DNA of 64,000 nt. Origin: Streptomyces typhae. Lineage in GTDB: Bacteria > Actinomycetota > Actinomycetes > Streptomycetales > Streptomycetaceae. Shown in pieces: positions 17,583-26,274 of the stretch (within the stretch, counting starts at the first letter, position 1; every line of letters begins with the position of its first letter). The notes under the pieces were generated by a model. That model saw only the letters and a list, made by a program, of their open reading frames with translations. It was not told the origin of the DNA and ran no database searches. The stretch is taken from positions 1 to 64,000 of the forward strand of contig NZ_WPNZ01000033.1 in the NCBI RefSeq assembly GCF_009755605.1, given 5' to 3'. The translations under genes and the position numbers were made by a program.

Positions 17583-18821
17583 ATGTCACACATAGTGGTA
17601 GTCGGCGGCGGCATTGGCGGCCTGGCCGTCACGCTGGGCCTGGCCCGGCGCGGGCACCGCGTGACGGTCCTGGAGCGCCGCGAGGAGTTCTCCGAACTGG
17701 GCGCGGGCATCCAGTTGGCCCCGAACGCCTTCCACGCCCTCGACCGGCTCGGCGTGGGCCACGCGGTGCGCGCCCGTGCCGTGTTCATCGACGAACTGCG
17801 CCTGTTCGACGGCACCACCGGCGAGCGGATCACTTCCATGCCGCTCACCGAGTCCTACCGCGACCGCTACGGCAATCCGTACGCCGTGGTGCACCGCACG
17901 GACCTCTACCTGCCGCTCCTCGAAGCCTGCCGTCCGCTGCCCAACGTCGAGCTCCTGACGGGCTCCCATGTCGTCGGCTACGAACAGGACCCGGCGGGGG
18001 CGACCGTCCTGCTCGCCGGGGACCTGCGGCTGACCGCCGACGCGGTGCTCGGCGCCGACGGGCTGCGCTCCGCCGTCCGCGCCCGCCTGATCGGCGACGG
18101 CGCGCCGCAGGTGTCGGGGCACACCATCTACCGCTCCGTGATCCCCATGGAGCGGGTCCCCGCCGAGCTGCGCTCCAACTCCGTGTCCCTGTGGGCGGGC
18201 CCCAAGTGGCACTTCGTGCACTATCCGATCAGCGGCGGCCGCCTGCTCAACCTCGCGGCCACCCGCGACGACGGCGCCACCGAGGCCGTCACCGGCGTCC
18301 CGGCCGGGCGCGCCCTGGTGCGCGCGCAGTTCCCGGAGTTGAGCCCCGCCGCCCGGCGGCTGCTCGACCTCGGCGACGACTGGCGCCGGTGGGTGCTGTG
18401 CGACCGGGCGCCCGTCGACGACTGGGTGGACGGCCGCGTCGCCCTGCTCGGCGACGCGGCGCACCCCATGCTCCAGTACGCGGCCCAGGGCGCCTGCCAG
18501 GCCCTGGAGGACGCGGTGCTCCTCGCCGATCTCCTCGGGGACGCGGACCGCCGCGACAGCGGCGGACCGCTCGCACCGGTCGGGATCGAAAGGGCCCTGA
18601 AGGCCTACAACGTGCGCCGCCGTCCCCGGACCGCCAAAGCCCAATGGGTGGCACGGGAATTGGGCCGCCAGGTGTACCACCCGGTGGGCGCGGCCGCGGC
18701 ACGACGCAATGCGGCGCTCTCCGCGCTGTCCAGTGAGCAATTGTACGAAATGGTCGACTGGCTGCACGGTGCACGCGATTACGCGCGGGTCACCGGCACG
18801 ACGGACAGGATTCCGGCATGA
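17583..18821 (+). CDS. FAD-dependent aromatic monooxygenase (salicylate/3-hydroxybenzoate hydroxylase type)
   Basis: 412 residues, group A flavin monooxygenase. FAD dinucleotide fold GGGIGGLAV at residues 8-16, the FAD/NAD(P)H motif VLGADGLRSAVR, and the GD motif VALLGDAAHPMLQYAAQGACQALEDA are all intact. Such enzymes hydroxylate phenolic acids, sometimes with decarboxylation. A free or tethered hydroxybenzoate or hydroxyanthranilate would suit, but the substrate is not determinable here. AGGAGTGCG precedes the ATG. It overlaps the SRPBCC gene by four bases (ATGA). It appears paralogous to the degenerate flavoprotein at 34879-35925 (shared WAGPxWxxVHYP). Confidence 0.88.
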   Translation: MSHIVVVGGGIGGLAVTLGLARRGHRVTVLERREEFSELGAGIQLAPNAFHALDRLGVGHAVRARAVFIDELRLFDGTTGERITSMPLTESYRDRYGNPYAVVHRTDLYLPLLEACRPLPNVELLTGSHVVGYEQDPAGATVLLAGDLRLTADAVLGADGLRSAVRARLIGDGAPQVSGHTIYRSVIPMERVPAELRSNSVSLWAGPKWHFVHYPISGGRLLNLAATRDDGATEAVTGVPAGRALVRAQFPELSPAARRLLDLGDDWRRWVLCDRAPVDDWVDGRVALLGDAAHPMLQYAAQGACQALEDAVLLADLLGDADRRDSGGPLAPVGIERALKAYNVRRRPRTAKAQWVARELGRQVYHPVGAAAARRNAALSALSSEQLYEMVDWLHGARDYARVTGTTDRIPA

Positions 18822-19363
18822 CCGACTACACACGTGAAGGCGTCACGACATTCGACGTGCGCGCGGAGACCTTCGTGGCGGTACCGCCCGACAAGGTCTA
18901 CGACACGGTGAGCGATCTCGCCCGCAGCGCCGAGTGGAGCGTCGAGTGCCGGGGCGGCACCTGGGTGCGCGGGGTGCCCCGCGAGGTGGGCTCCGTCTTC
19001 CGCGGCGACAACGAACGCTCGGCGGAACCCGTCGCCTGGGCGCCGGTCGTCCGTGGCTCCTGGCGGACCGAGGCCGAGGTCGTCGAGGCCGTGCCCGGCA
19101 AGGTGTTCCGCTGGGTCGTCCTCGACAGCGCGCGCAACCGCCAGGAGAGCACCTGGTCCTTCGAGATCGAGGCGGTGGCGGGCGGTTCGCTGCTGACCCA
19201 CCACTACCGCCTGGGGCGGCTGACCGAGGGCCTGGCGAAGATCTTCTCGGCGGGCCTGGACGAGGGCGGCCGTGAGCGCTTCGTCCGCGAGTGGAACGCG
19301 AAGCTGGCCGCCGACGTCCGCGCGACCGTCGAGCACCTCAAGTACGTCCTGGAGAAGGGCTGA
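18818..19363 (+). CDS. SRPBCC-fold polyketide cyclase/dehydrase-like protein
   Basis: 181 residues with the START/SRPBCC pattern: FDVRAETFVAVPPDKVYDTVSDLARSAEWS at the start, VFRGDNERS and STWSFEIEAVAGGSLLTHHYRL, and a C-terminal helix. Members bind hydrophobic or aromatic ligands and include cyclases, coenzyme Q-binding proteins and ligand carriers. Coupled by an ATGA overlap to the FAD monooxygenase, so it may bind that enzyme's substrate or product. The last codons (LEKG-stop) lie in a short sequence tandemly repeated downstream. Confidence 0.8.
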   Translation: MTDYTREGVTTFDVRAETFVAVPPDKVYDTVSDLARSAEWSVECRGGTWVRGVPREVGSVFRGDNERSAEPVAWAPVVRGSWRTEAEVVEAVPGKVFRWVVLDSARNRQESTWSFEIEAVAGGSLLTHHYRLGRLTEGLAKIFSAGLDEGGRERFVREWNAKLAADVRATVEHLKYVLEKG

Positions 19364-19697
19364 CTCGCACGCACGCCCTGGAGAAGGGCCGACTGGCACG
19401 CACGCCCTGGAGAAGGACTGATCCCCCGGCACGTCCCGGAGAAGGACCGGCCCCCGCCGAGACCCCGGCATCGATCCCCCGGATGCCGGCCCACGCCGCC
19501 CTCCCGCGCTCCCTCCGCGCGGGAGGGCGGCGTCATGTCCGGCCCGCTCCGGCAGGATCCGGCCCGCTCCGGCAGGACCCGGCAGGACCCGGCACTACCG
19601 GGGGCGTAACGCCCCGCCGAGCCCCCACCCGGGGAGTACACGAGGTGTCCACCGGCGGCCGACGCGGCGGGGCGCACCTCCCGCGGAAGGTAGCAGC
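19364..19697. other. Intergenic stretch with repeats and terminator
   Basis: 334 bases without a credible gene. 19364-19430 holds two imperfect copies of the end of the SRPBCC gene (CTGGAGAAGG units ~36 bases apart). A strong hairpin lies at 19495-19531. 19550-19600 holds CCGGCCCGCTCCGGCAGGA direct repeats. The cytochrome bd ribosome site (GCGGAAGG) is at 19682-19689. Confidence 0.7.
19495..19531 (+). terminator. Hairpin terminator after the SRPBCC gene
   Basis: Perfect 14-bp stem (19495-19508 with 19518-19531) and 9-base loop, very GC-rich, no U-tract, as is usual in Streptomyces. It separates the monooxygenase operon from the cytochrome bd genes. Confidence 0.7.
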
Positions 19698-20972
19698 GTG
19701 GAATCACAGACCGTCGACCTCGCCCGCTGGCAGTTCGCACTCACCGCCGGCGGCCACTTCCTCTTCGTATCCCTGACCATCGGCCTCGCCACCGTGCTCG
19801 CCGTGCTGCAGACCCGCGCGACGCTCCGCGGCGGGCAACCCGTCCATCTGCGCATGGTGCGCTACTGGGGACGGCTCTACGTCATCAACTACGCCGTGGG
19901 CATCGTCACGGGCCTCGTGATGGAGTTCCAGTTCGGGATGGCGTGGAGCGGCCTCGGCAAGTTCGCCGGGGACGTCTTCGGCTCCTCGCTCGCCCTGGAG
20001 ACCGTCCTCGCGTTCTTCGTCGAATCGACCTTCCTGGCCCTGTGGATGCTCGGCTGGGGCCGCTTCAACAAGTGGGTGCACCTCGGGGTGCTGTGGGTGG
20101 TCACCCTCACCGCCTACCTGTCGGCCTACTGGGTCCTCGTGACCAACGGCTTCCTGAGCCGGCCCACCGGTTACGCGAAGCGGGCCGACGGCACCCTCGA
20201 ACTGGCCGACACCGCCGAGCTGCTCACCAACCCGAGCACCCTGCTCGCGTTCGGCCACATCCTCGGCGGCTCCCTGCTGACCGCCGCCGTGTTCATGGCC
20301 GGGGTGAGCGCCTACCACTACCGCAAGGGCACCGCCGACCCGGACGGCCTGCTGCGGCGGTCGCTGCGCATCGGGGTGTTCGCCGGCGTGCCCGCGCTCC
20401 TCGTCACGGTGGCCTTCGGCGGCATGCAGTTCGGCGAGACGGAGGAGTGGCAGCCGATGAAGGCCGCCGTCTTCGACGACGACAAGGCCGAGATGGCGAA
20501 GCTTCAGGCCGAGATGGTGCAGCGCTTCGGCCCCGGCGACTACGTGCCGCCCGAGGCGCTGACCCGCGGCGCGGGACTCCTGATGGTCCTCGTGTTCGTC
20601 GTGCTGATCGTCGCGGCCCTCGCCGGTGTCGTCCTCGCCTCCTTCCGGCGCCTGGCCGTGAAGTCGCGGCGCTGGCACCTGTTCCTGATGATCCTGGTGC
20701 CGCTGCCGTACGTGGCGATGATCGCGGGCTGGGTGTTCCGCGAGGCGGGCCGCCAACCCTGGATCGTCTACGGCCTGTTGCGCACCGAGGACGCCGTCTC
20801 CCAGGTCTCGACGGGCCGCATGTGGCTGTCCCTGATCGTCTTCGTGCCGCTGTTCCTGGCGCTGGTCGTGGGCCACTGGTGGGTGCTGCTGCGGGCGGTC
20901 CGCGAAGGGCCGCGGGAGCAGCAGCCCGCCGCCGTATCCACCGAACCCGCGCCCGCCGTCACGGCGTACTGA
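19698..20972 (+). CDS. cydA: Cytochrome bd-type quinol oxidase subunit I
   Basis: 424-residue membrane protein with about nine hydrophobic segments. Family features seen: AGGHFLFVSLTIG (haem b595 His near residue 18), FGHILGGS (haem b558 His near residue 187), GGMQFGETEEWQPMK, and the invariant GRQPWIVYGLLRT. The quinol loop is short, as in cyanide-insensitive or short-loop bd oxidases. It reduces O2 with quinol and is relatively insensitive to NO, cyanide and bc1 inhibitors. GTG start at 19698 with GGAAGG upstream. Subunit II follows 15 bases later and an exporter after that, so in this setting it may be a protective duplicate rather than the housekeeping oxidase (inference). Confidence 0.93.
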   Translation: MESQTVDLARWQFALTAGGHFLFVSLTIGLATVLAVLQTRATLRGGQPVHLRMVRYWGRLYVINYAVGIVTGLVMEFQFGMAWSGLGKFAGDVFGSSLALETVLAFFVESTFLALWMLGWGRFNKWVHLGVLWVVTLTAYLSAYWVLVTNGFLSRPTGYAKRADGTLELADTAELLTNPSTLLAFGHILGGSLLTAAVFMAGVSAYHYRKGTADPDGLLRRSLRIGVFAGVPALLVTVAFGGMQFGETEEWQPMKAAVFDDDKAEMAKLQAEMVQRFGPGDYVPPEALTRGAGLLMVLVFVVLIVAALAGVVLASFRRLAVKSRRWHLFLMILVPLPYVAMIAGWVFREAGRQPWIVYGLLRTEDAVSQVSTGRMWLSLIVFVPLFLALVVGHWWVLLRAVREGPREQQPAAVSTEPAPAVTAY

Positions 20973-20987
20973 GGAGGCACCACGCTC

Positions 20988-21752
20988 ATGGACACGCTCG
21001 CAACCACCCTGCTCGGCTTCTTCTTCGCCGGCTACTTCGTCCTCGGCGGTGCCGACATCGGGCTCGGCATGCTCGCGCCCTACCTGGGCCGCGGCCGTGA
21101 CGAGAGACAGCACGTCACCTCCACGATGGCGCCCCTGTTCCTGGCCAACGAGGTCTGGCTGGTCGCGTCGGTGGGAGTCTTCATCGGCGCGTTCCCCGAG
21201 CTGGAGGGCGACGTCCTCAGCGGGCTGCTGCCGGTCTTCGTGCCGCTGGTCGCCGGTTGGGTCGTGCGCGACGCCGGTCTGTGGTGGCGCGTCACGGGCG
21301 GCCCCGCCGCCGCGGACTGGCTGGTCGCGGGCGGCAGCTGGGTCGCGGCGGGCAGCTGGGGTTGGGTGCTCGCCTCCCTGCTCAACGACTCCCCGACCGA
21401 GCCGACCTCGCCCGGCCTCGGCGCGCTCACCACGCTGTTCGTCCTGCTGCTCTTCCTCGCCCACGGCCTGGCGTTCGCCACGCTGCGGCTCACCGGCGCG
21501 CCGCTCCAGCGCGCGCTGCGCCTCACCGGGCGCGCCCGGTACCCCTTCGCGCTGACCTCGGTGGTGATCGCCACCCTGGCGGTCCTCGCCGGTGCGCGGC
21601 TCCCGCTGTCCGAGCACGCGGCGAGCGACACCTCCCTGAAGCTCCTGGTGCCGGTGTCCCTGGTCGTCCTGCCGCTGCTCGCGGGCGCCCACCTGTGGCT
21701 GTGGCGCCTGGTGCGCCGCGGCGGCGGCCTCCAGCCGACGTCGCTGTTCTGA
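20988..21752 (+). CDS. cydB: Cytochrome bd-type quinol oxidase subunit II (short)
   Basis: 254 residues with hydrophobic helices and the CydB opening FAGYFVLGGADIGLGMLAP, then LFLANEVWLVASVGVFIGAFPE. It is clearly shorter than the usual ~330-380 residues of CydB: the N-terminal conserved half is present while later helices are reduced. AGGAGGCACC precedes the ATG. Translationally linked to subunit I. The short form may be a subfamily trait or a reduced paralogue; haem ligands reside in subunit I, so activity is still plausible. Confidence 0.88.
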   Translation: MDTLATTLLGFFFAGYFVLGGADIGLGMLAPYLGRGRDERQHVTSTMAPLFLANEVWLVASVGVFIGAFPELEGDVLSGLLPVFVPLVAGWVVRDAGLWWRVTGGPAAADWLVAGGSWVAAGSWGWVLASLLNDSPTEPTSPGLGALTTLFVLLLFLAHGLAFATLRLTGAPLQRALRLTGRARYPFALTSVVIATLAVLAGARLPLSEHAASDTSLKLLVPVSLVVLPLLAGAHLWLWRLVRRGGGLQPTSLF

Positions 21753-21818
21753 CGCGTCGCCCTGCCCCTTCTGTCCTGCTCACCTTGCCCATCCAGCACC
21801 CGTACGGGAGAGAGTCAC

Positions 21819-23999
21819 ATGGCCCTGACCGAGAAGCCCCTCGACAGCCGGGAGGCGGGTGCCTCGCCACCCGCGAGGCCCGGCGTGTTCGCCCGGACCG
21901 CCCGGTTCGCGCACCGCCGCCGCTGGCTGGCGCTGACCCTGTGGGTCGTCGTGCTCGTCGGCGTCTGGGGCGCCGCGTCCGGCGGCGACGACTACCGCGA
22001 GAACTACACGCTGCCCGGCACCGAGTCGCAGGCGGCATCCGACCTCCTGGACCGCAGCAGCGAGACCAAGACGGGCGACAGCCTCCAGGTCGTGCTGCAC
22101 GACAAGGACGGGCTGCGCGAGCCCGCGGTCCAGGACCGCGTCGACAAGATGCTCGCCGAGGTCGCGAAGCTGCCCAAGGTGACCCAGGTGCGCAGCCTCT
22201 ACGAGGACAAGGCCGCCATCTCCGCAGACGGGAGGATCGGCTACGCGACGGTCGTCCTCGACGTCACCTCGGCCAACATGCCGCGCGGGGACACCGAACG
22301 CATCCTGGACGCCGTCAAGACGGTGGAGGGACAGGGCCTGCAGGCCGAACTGGGCGGCGGCGCCGCCCGCAAGCTCGCCGCCGGCGAGGGCGGCATGGGC
22401 GAGATGATCGGCCTGGTCTTCGCGCTCGTCATCCTGGTGTTCATGTTCGGCACCCTGATCGCCGCCGGACTGCCCATCATCACCGCGCTGTTCGCCGTCG
22501 GCTCGACGCTCGCGGTGATCGTGGTCGCCTCGCACTTCGTCACCATCGCCGACTACACGCCGTACGTGATGATGCTGGTCGGCCTGGGCGTCGGCATCGA
22601 CTACGCGCTGCTGATCTTCGCCCGTTTCCGCAGCGAACTCGCCCGTGGCGATAGCCACGAGGACGCCACGGTCAAGGCCCTCGACTCCGCCGGGCGCACC
22701 GCGTTCTTCGCGGGCTCCACGGTCATCCTGGCGCTGCTCGGCCTGGTCGCGCTCGGTCTCGGCTCGTTGCAGGGCATGGCGCTCTCGGTGGCGCTCACGG
22801 TCCTGGTGACGCTGCTCGCCTCGCTCACGCTGCTGCCCGCGCTGCTCGGCATCTTCGGCAAGCGCTTCGCCCGGCAGTTCGCCACGCGGGACGCCAAGCG
22901 GGCCGCCAAGCGGCGCCCGGCGGCGGGCACGGGCTGGCGCGCGTTCGCCACCCGGGTGCAGCGCAAGCCGCTGGCCGTGCTCATCGCCGGGCTCGTGGTG
23001 ACCTGCGCGCTGGCGTTCCCGGCGCTGAGTCTGCGCCTCGGCTTCACGGACGCGGGCAACGACAAGCCCGACTCGACCAGCCGCCAGGCCTACGACCTGC
23101 TGTCCCAGGGCTTCGGTCCGGGCTTCAACGGCCCGCTGTACGTGGTCGTCGAGGGCGAGAACGGCGCCGGGAAGCCCGCCGCGGCCATCGCGAAGACCCT
23201 GAACGGCACCAAGGGCGTCGCCGCCGCCACCGGGCCGCTGCCCACGGACGACGCGAACGTGGCCACGGTCATGACGTTCCCGACGAGCTCGCCGCAGGAC
23301 GAGGGCACCTCCGACCTCGTCGACCGGTTGCGCGACGACGTCCTGCCGCGGGCCGCCGAGGAGACGGGCGCCCGCTATCTGGTCGGCGGCGCCACCGCGG
23401 CCAGCGAGGACTACTCCGCGAAGGTCGCCGACCGGATGCCGGTCTTCATGGCCATCGTGGTCGGGCTCTCCCTGGTGCTCCTGATGGTGGTCTTCCGCTC
23501 GGTGCTCATCCCCCTGAAGGCGGCGCTCCTGAACCTCCTGAGCATCGGGGCGGCGCTCGGCGCGATCTCCCTGGTGTTCCAGCACGGGATGTTCGGCGTC
23601 GAGCCGGGACCGATCGAGGCGTATCTGCCGGTCGTCATCTTCGCCATCGTCTTCGGCCTGTCGATGGACTACGAGATCTTCCTGGTGTCGCGGATCCAGG
23701 AGGAGTGGCAGCGCGCCAAGGATCCGACGGTCGCGGTCCGTGAGGGCCTCGGGCACACCGGGTCGGTCATCATCGCCGCGGGCGCCATCATGGTCGTGGT
23801 GTTCGGCTCCTTCATGCTGAGCCCGGAGCGGATGCTCCAGCAGCTCGGCTTCGGCATGGCGGTGGCCATCTTCGTGGACGTCCTCGTCATCCGGTGCCTG
23901 ATCGTGCCGGCCGTGATGCAGCTGCTCGGCAAGCGGGCCTGGTGGCTGCCGGCGCCCCTGGCGAAGGTGCTGCCGAGGGTCGACCTCGAAAAGCACTGA
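21819..23999 (+). CDS. MMPL/RND-family transporter
   Basis: 726 residues with two repeats of a large extracellular loop followed by helix bundles (residues ~165-345 and ~520-710), typical of actinobacterial MMPL exporters. Motifs seen: GVGIDYALLIFARFRSEL and FGLSMDYEIFLVSRIQEEW, the conserved Asp-Tyr pairs of the proton path. N-terminal cytosolic lead FARTARFAHRRRWLALTLWV. Such proteins export lipids, siderophores or small-molecule products. GGGAGAGAGTCAC ribosome site. Located after the bd oxidase and convergent with the PucR regulator; a product exporter or resistance pump is the likely role. Confidence 0.92.
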   Translation: MALTEKPLDSREAGASPPARPGVFARTARFAHRRRWLALTLWVVVLVGVWGAASGGDDYRENYTLPGTESQAASDLLDRSSETKTGDSLQVVLHDKDGLREPAVQDRVDKMLAEVAKLPKVTQVRSLYEDKAAISADGRIGYATVVLDVTSANMPRGDTERILDAVKTVEGQGLQAELGGGAARKLAAGEGGMGEMIGLVFALVILVFMFGTLIAAGLPIITALFAVGSTLAVIVVASHFVTIADYTPYVMMLVGLGVGIDYALLIFARFRSELARGDSHEDATVKALDSAGRTAFFAGSTVILALLGLVALGLGSLQGMALSVALTVLVTLLASLTLLPALLGIFGKRFARQFATRDAKRAAKRRPAAGTGWRAFATRVQRKPLAVLIAGLVVTCALAFPALSLRLGFTDAGNDKPDSTSRQAYDLLSQGFGPGFNGPLYVVVEGENGAGKPAAAIAKTLNGTKGVAAATGPLPTDDANVATVMTFPTSSPQDEGTSDLVDRLRDDVLPRAAEETGARYLVGGATAASEDYSAKVADRMPVFMAIVVGLSLVLLMVVFRSVLIPLKAALLNLLSIGAALGAISLVFQHGMFGVEPGPIEAYLPVVIFAIVFGLSMDYEIFLVSRIQEEWQRAKDPTVAVREGLGHTGSVIIAAGAIMVVVFGSFMLSPERMLQQLGFGMAVAIFVDVLVIRCLIVPAVMQLLGKRAWWLPAPLAKVLPRVDLEKH

Positions 24000-24027
24000 C
24001 GGCACGGACGGCGCTGACGGCGCCGAA

Positions 24028-24071
24028 GGGGCCCGGTCCCCGGCGGGAGGTTCCGCCGGGGACCGGGCCCC
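24028..24071. terminator. Strong bidirectional terminator between MMPL and PucR genes
   Basis: Perfect 19-bp stem (24028-24046 with 24053-24071) and GAGGTT loop, followed on the + side by TTCTTGTG. Lies between convergent genes. Confidence 0.85.
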
Positions 24072-24078
24072 TTCTTGT

Positions 24079-24150
24079 GTGCCCGCGGTCGTGCCCGCGG
24101 TCGTGCCCGCGGTCGTGCCCGCGGTCGTGCTCGCAGTGGTGCCCGCGGTG
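24079..24150. repeat. 12-bp tandem repeat downstream of PucR gene
   Basis: Six units of GTGCCCGCGGTC (the last two slightly diverged), between the terminator and the PucR stop codon. Non-coding in the genes called here. Confidence 0.9.
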
Positions 24151-24154
24151 CGGT

Positions 24155-26095
24155 TCAGCCGGTCTGTGCCCCGGGTGCCGGGCGCCCGTCCAGCGACCTG
24201 CCCACCTTGTGCAGGCGCAGCGCGAGCTGGAGTTCGAGGGACGGTCCCGGCTGCTGCCAGTCGGGGCCGAGGAGCTGCCCGATGCGCTCCAGGCGGCGGC
24301 CCACCGTGTTCGGGTGCACTTGCAGCGCCTCGGCCGCGTGGGTGGGACTCGCGCCCGCCGCGAAGTAGGCCTCCAGGGTGGCGGCGAGGTTGGTGGAGCG
24401 CTGCTCGTCGTAGCTGATGATCGGGCCGAGGGTCTGCTCGATGAACGCCCCGATGTCGCGGTTGCCGCCGAGCAGCATGCCGACGAAGCCGAGCTCGTCG
24501 ACCGTGGCGGGCGTCGCCGTGTCCTCCTTGCCGAGGCCCGTCAGGACGTCCAGGCACACCACCGCCTCCTGATAGGCGGCGATCAGCTCCTTGGGCCCGC
24601 CGTGGGCGGATGCCGCGCCCGCGGGCACCGGCCTGCCCATCATCTCGCCGAGCCGCTGCATCACGTCCCGGGCGGCCTCCCTCGGATCGGCGTGCGGTAG
24701 GAGCAGGATCAGGTGCCCGTCGTGGATCGTCTTGGCGCCCCCGCGGAGCCAGACGAAGGTGGACGCCCACGTCGAGAGCCGGTGCCGGTCGCCGACCTGC
24801 ACCCGGGTGACGATCACCGCGTGCCGGGTGCTCAGGTCGATCCCGAGGCGCTGGAGCCGCCGATGCCAGCGGCGGCTGGACGGCAACCCGTTGATCAGGT
24901 CCTCCAGCGCCTCGTCGCGGACCTTGCGGTCGTCCGACTCGCCGCTGCGGTTCAGGACGGCGAGGATGCCCGCGGCCCGGACGGCGTAGCGGACCAGGGC
25001 CGGGTCGGGCTTGCGGTACGCCTCGTGGCAGCGGAGCACGAGCGCCCCGAGGTCCTGGTCGTTGACGCGTACGGGTGCGACGGTGACGCCGCCGGGCAGC
25101 TCGACGTTGCGCTGCTCGGAGCGGGCCGTGAAGGTGGCGGCGGCGAGTTCCTCCTCGTCGCCCTCCCAGGGACGGCCGGAGTGGGCGACGACGTCGTCCC
25201 GCTCGCCGCGCAGCCACACCGAGCCGCCGAGCGCCTCGCTCACGGCGGTGGCGAAGGCGGCCGTGTCGATGCCCTCGGTGGCGAGTTCGAGGAGCCTGCC
25301 GCCGCGGTCGGCGGTCTGCTGCCGGCTCCGGTCGCGGGCCCGCAGCCGGTCGACCTCCGTGGTGAGGTCGGCGACCCGGCCGTGGGTGCACGTCACGGCC
25401 CGCAGCCACTTCACGGCGGCGGAGCCGTAGTCGGCGAGGGTGGACATCAGCGCCACCTCGTCGGCCGTGTAGGAGCGCGGGCCGCGGTCGCCGCCGAAGA
25501 GGACACCGACGACGTTGTCACCGACGCGCAGCGGCACCGCGAGGACGGCGGTGAGGCCCTCCTCCAGGACGATGGACTCGACCTGCTCGGACCGCTGGAT
25601 GGTGTCGTCGCGCAGATAGTCGCCGGTCCACACGGCCGACCTGGCGACGGAGCCGATGGCGCTGAGGCCCTGCCACGCGGGGATGCGGGCCGTGCCGTTG
25701 CGGTCGGCGATGGCCCCGTCGTTGGCCCGGACGCACACGCTGTCCTGGCCGGAGAGGTCGAGGAGCATCACCCACGCCATGTCGCAGTGCAGGAGCAGCC
25801 GCGAGCGGCGCACCATGGCCGTCAGGAGCGCGTCCAGGTCCTCCTGCTCGGCCAGTTCGCGGGCGGTGTCGATGAGGACGGCCAGTTCGTTCTTGCGGCG
25901 GTCCAGATCGGTCGTGCGCTGTTCGATGCCCAGGGCGAGTTCCTTGGCACGCTCCAGTTCGTCGAGGACGTGCGGCGGGGCGCCGCCGCGCCGCGCGTCC
26001 GTCGTGGGCCGGCTGAACGCGCTGCGGGGCGCTCTCGCCGCCAGAAGTTCCAGATAGGTGTGAACGCCACTTAAGTTGGCGGTGACTTGAGACAT
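24155..26095 (-). CDS. PucR-family transcriptional regulator with GAF domain
   Basis: 646 residues: N-terminal coiled region (LDELERAKELALGIEQRTTDLDRRKNELAVL), a GAF-like sensor (~residues 85-230, LLLHCDMAWVMLLDL... VVGVLFGGDRGPRSYTADE), a central GGDEF-like PucR region, and the C-terminal PucR helix-turn-helix (TLEAYFAAGASPTHAAEALQVHPNTVGRRLERI). Family members activate catabolic or resistance genes in response to a small ligand. I chose ATG 26095 because GGAG lies 9 bases upstream; ATG 26134 is an alternative. Codon 8 is TTA, so expression should depend on the bldA tRNA. It follows the DHA2 exporter by ~180 bases on the same strand. Confidence 0.85.
   Translation of the reverse strand: MSQVTANLSGVHTYLELLAARAPRSAFSRPTTDARRGGAPPHVLDELERAKELALGIEQRTTDLDRRKNELAVLIDTARELAEQEDLDALLTAMVRRSRLLLHCDMAWVMLLDLSGQDSVCVRANDGAIADRNGTARIPAWQGLSAIGSVARSAVWTGDYLRDDTIQRSEQVESIVLEEGLTAVLAVPLRVGDNVVGVLFGGDRGPRSYTADEVALMSTLADYGSAAVKWLRAVTCTHGRVADLTTEVDRLRARDRSRQQTADRGGRLLELATEGIDTAAFATAVSEALGGSVWLRGERDDVVAHSGRPWEGDEEELAAATFTARSEQRNVELPGGVTVAPVRVNDQDLGALVLRCHEAYRKPDPALVRYAVRAAGILAVLNRSGESDDRKVRDEALEDLINGLPSSRRWHRRLQRLGIDLSTRHAVIVTRVQVGDRHRLSTWASTFVWLRGGAKTIHDGHLILLLPHADPREAARDVMQRLGEMMGRPVPAGAASAHGGPKELIAAYQEAVVCLDVLTGLGKEDTATPATVDELGFVGMLLGGNRDIGAFIEQTLGPIISYDEQRSTNLAATLEAYFAAGASPTHAAEALQVHPNTVGRRLERIGQLLGPDWQQPGPSLELQLALRLHKVGRSLDGRPAPGAQTG
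26065..26081. promoter_or_regulatory. Near-perfect palindrome at start of PucR coding region
   Basis: CGCCACTTAAGTTGGCG: inverted arms CGCCA/TGGCG around ACTTAAGT, 5 codons into the PucR gene. Includes the TTA codon. It could be an autoregulatory site or coincidence. Confidence 0.35.
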
Positions 26096-26274
26096 CACAC
26101 TCCGTGCTGTGCGCAGTGGACGCTCCGTCGGCAAGGTGCGGCTGAGCGACAGAGCGAGGGTCGCTGGGGCCGTGCTGCGTCTTGTCCCGCATGCCTTCGT
26201 GCAACGTGATCGGGCAAGTCTACAGAGCAGCGATCAACGCCGGGATCCGCGGTCGGGATGCGCGGTCGGCGCCG

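Noticed and set aside
24079..24150. CRISPR array
   Set aside because: 12-bp units are contiguous with no spacers; a simple tandem repeat.
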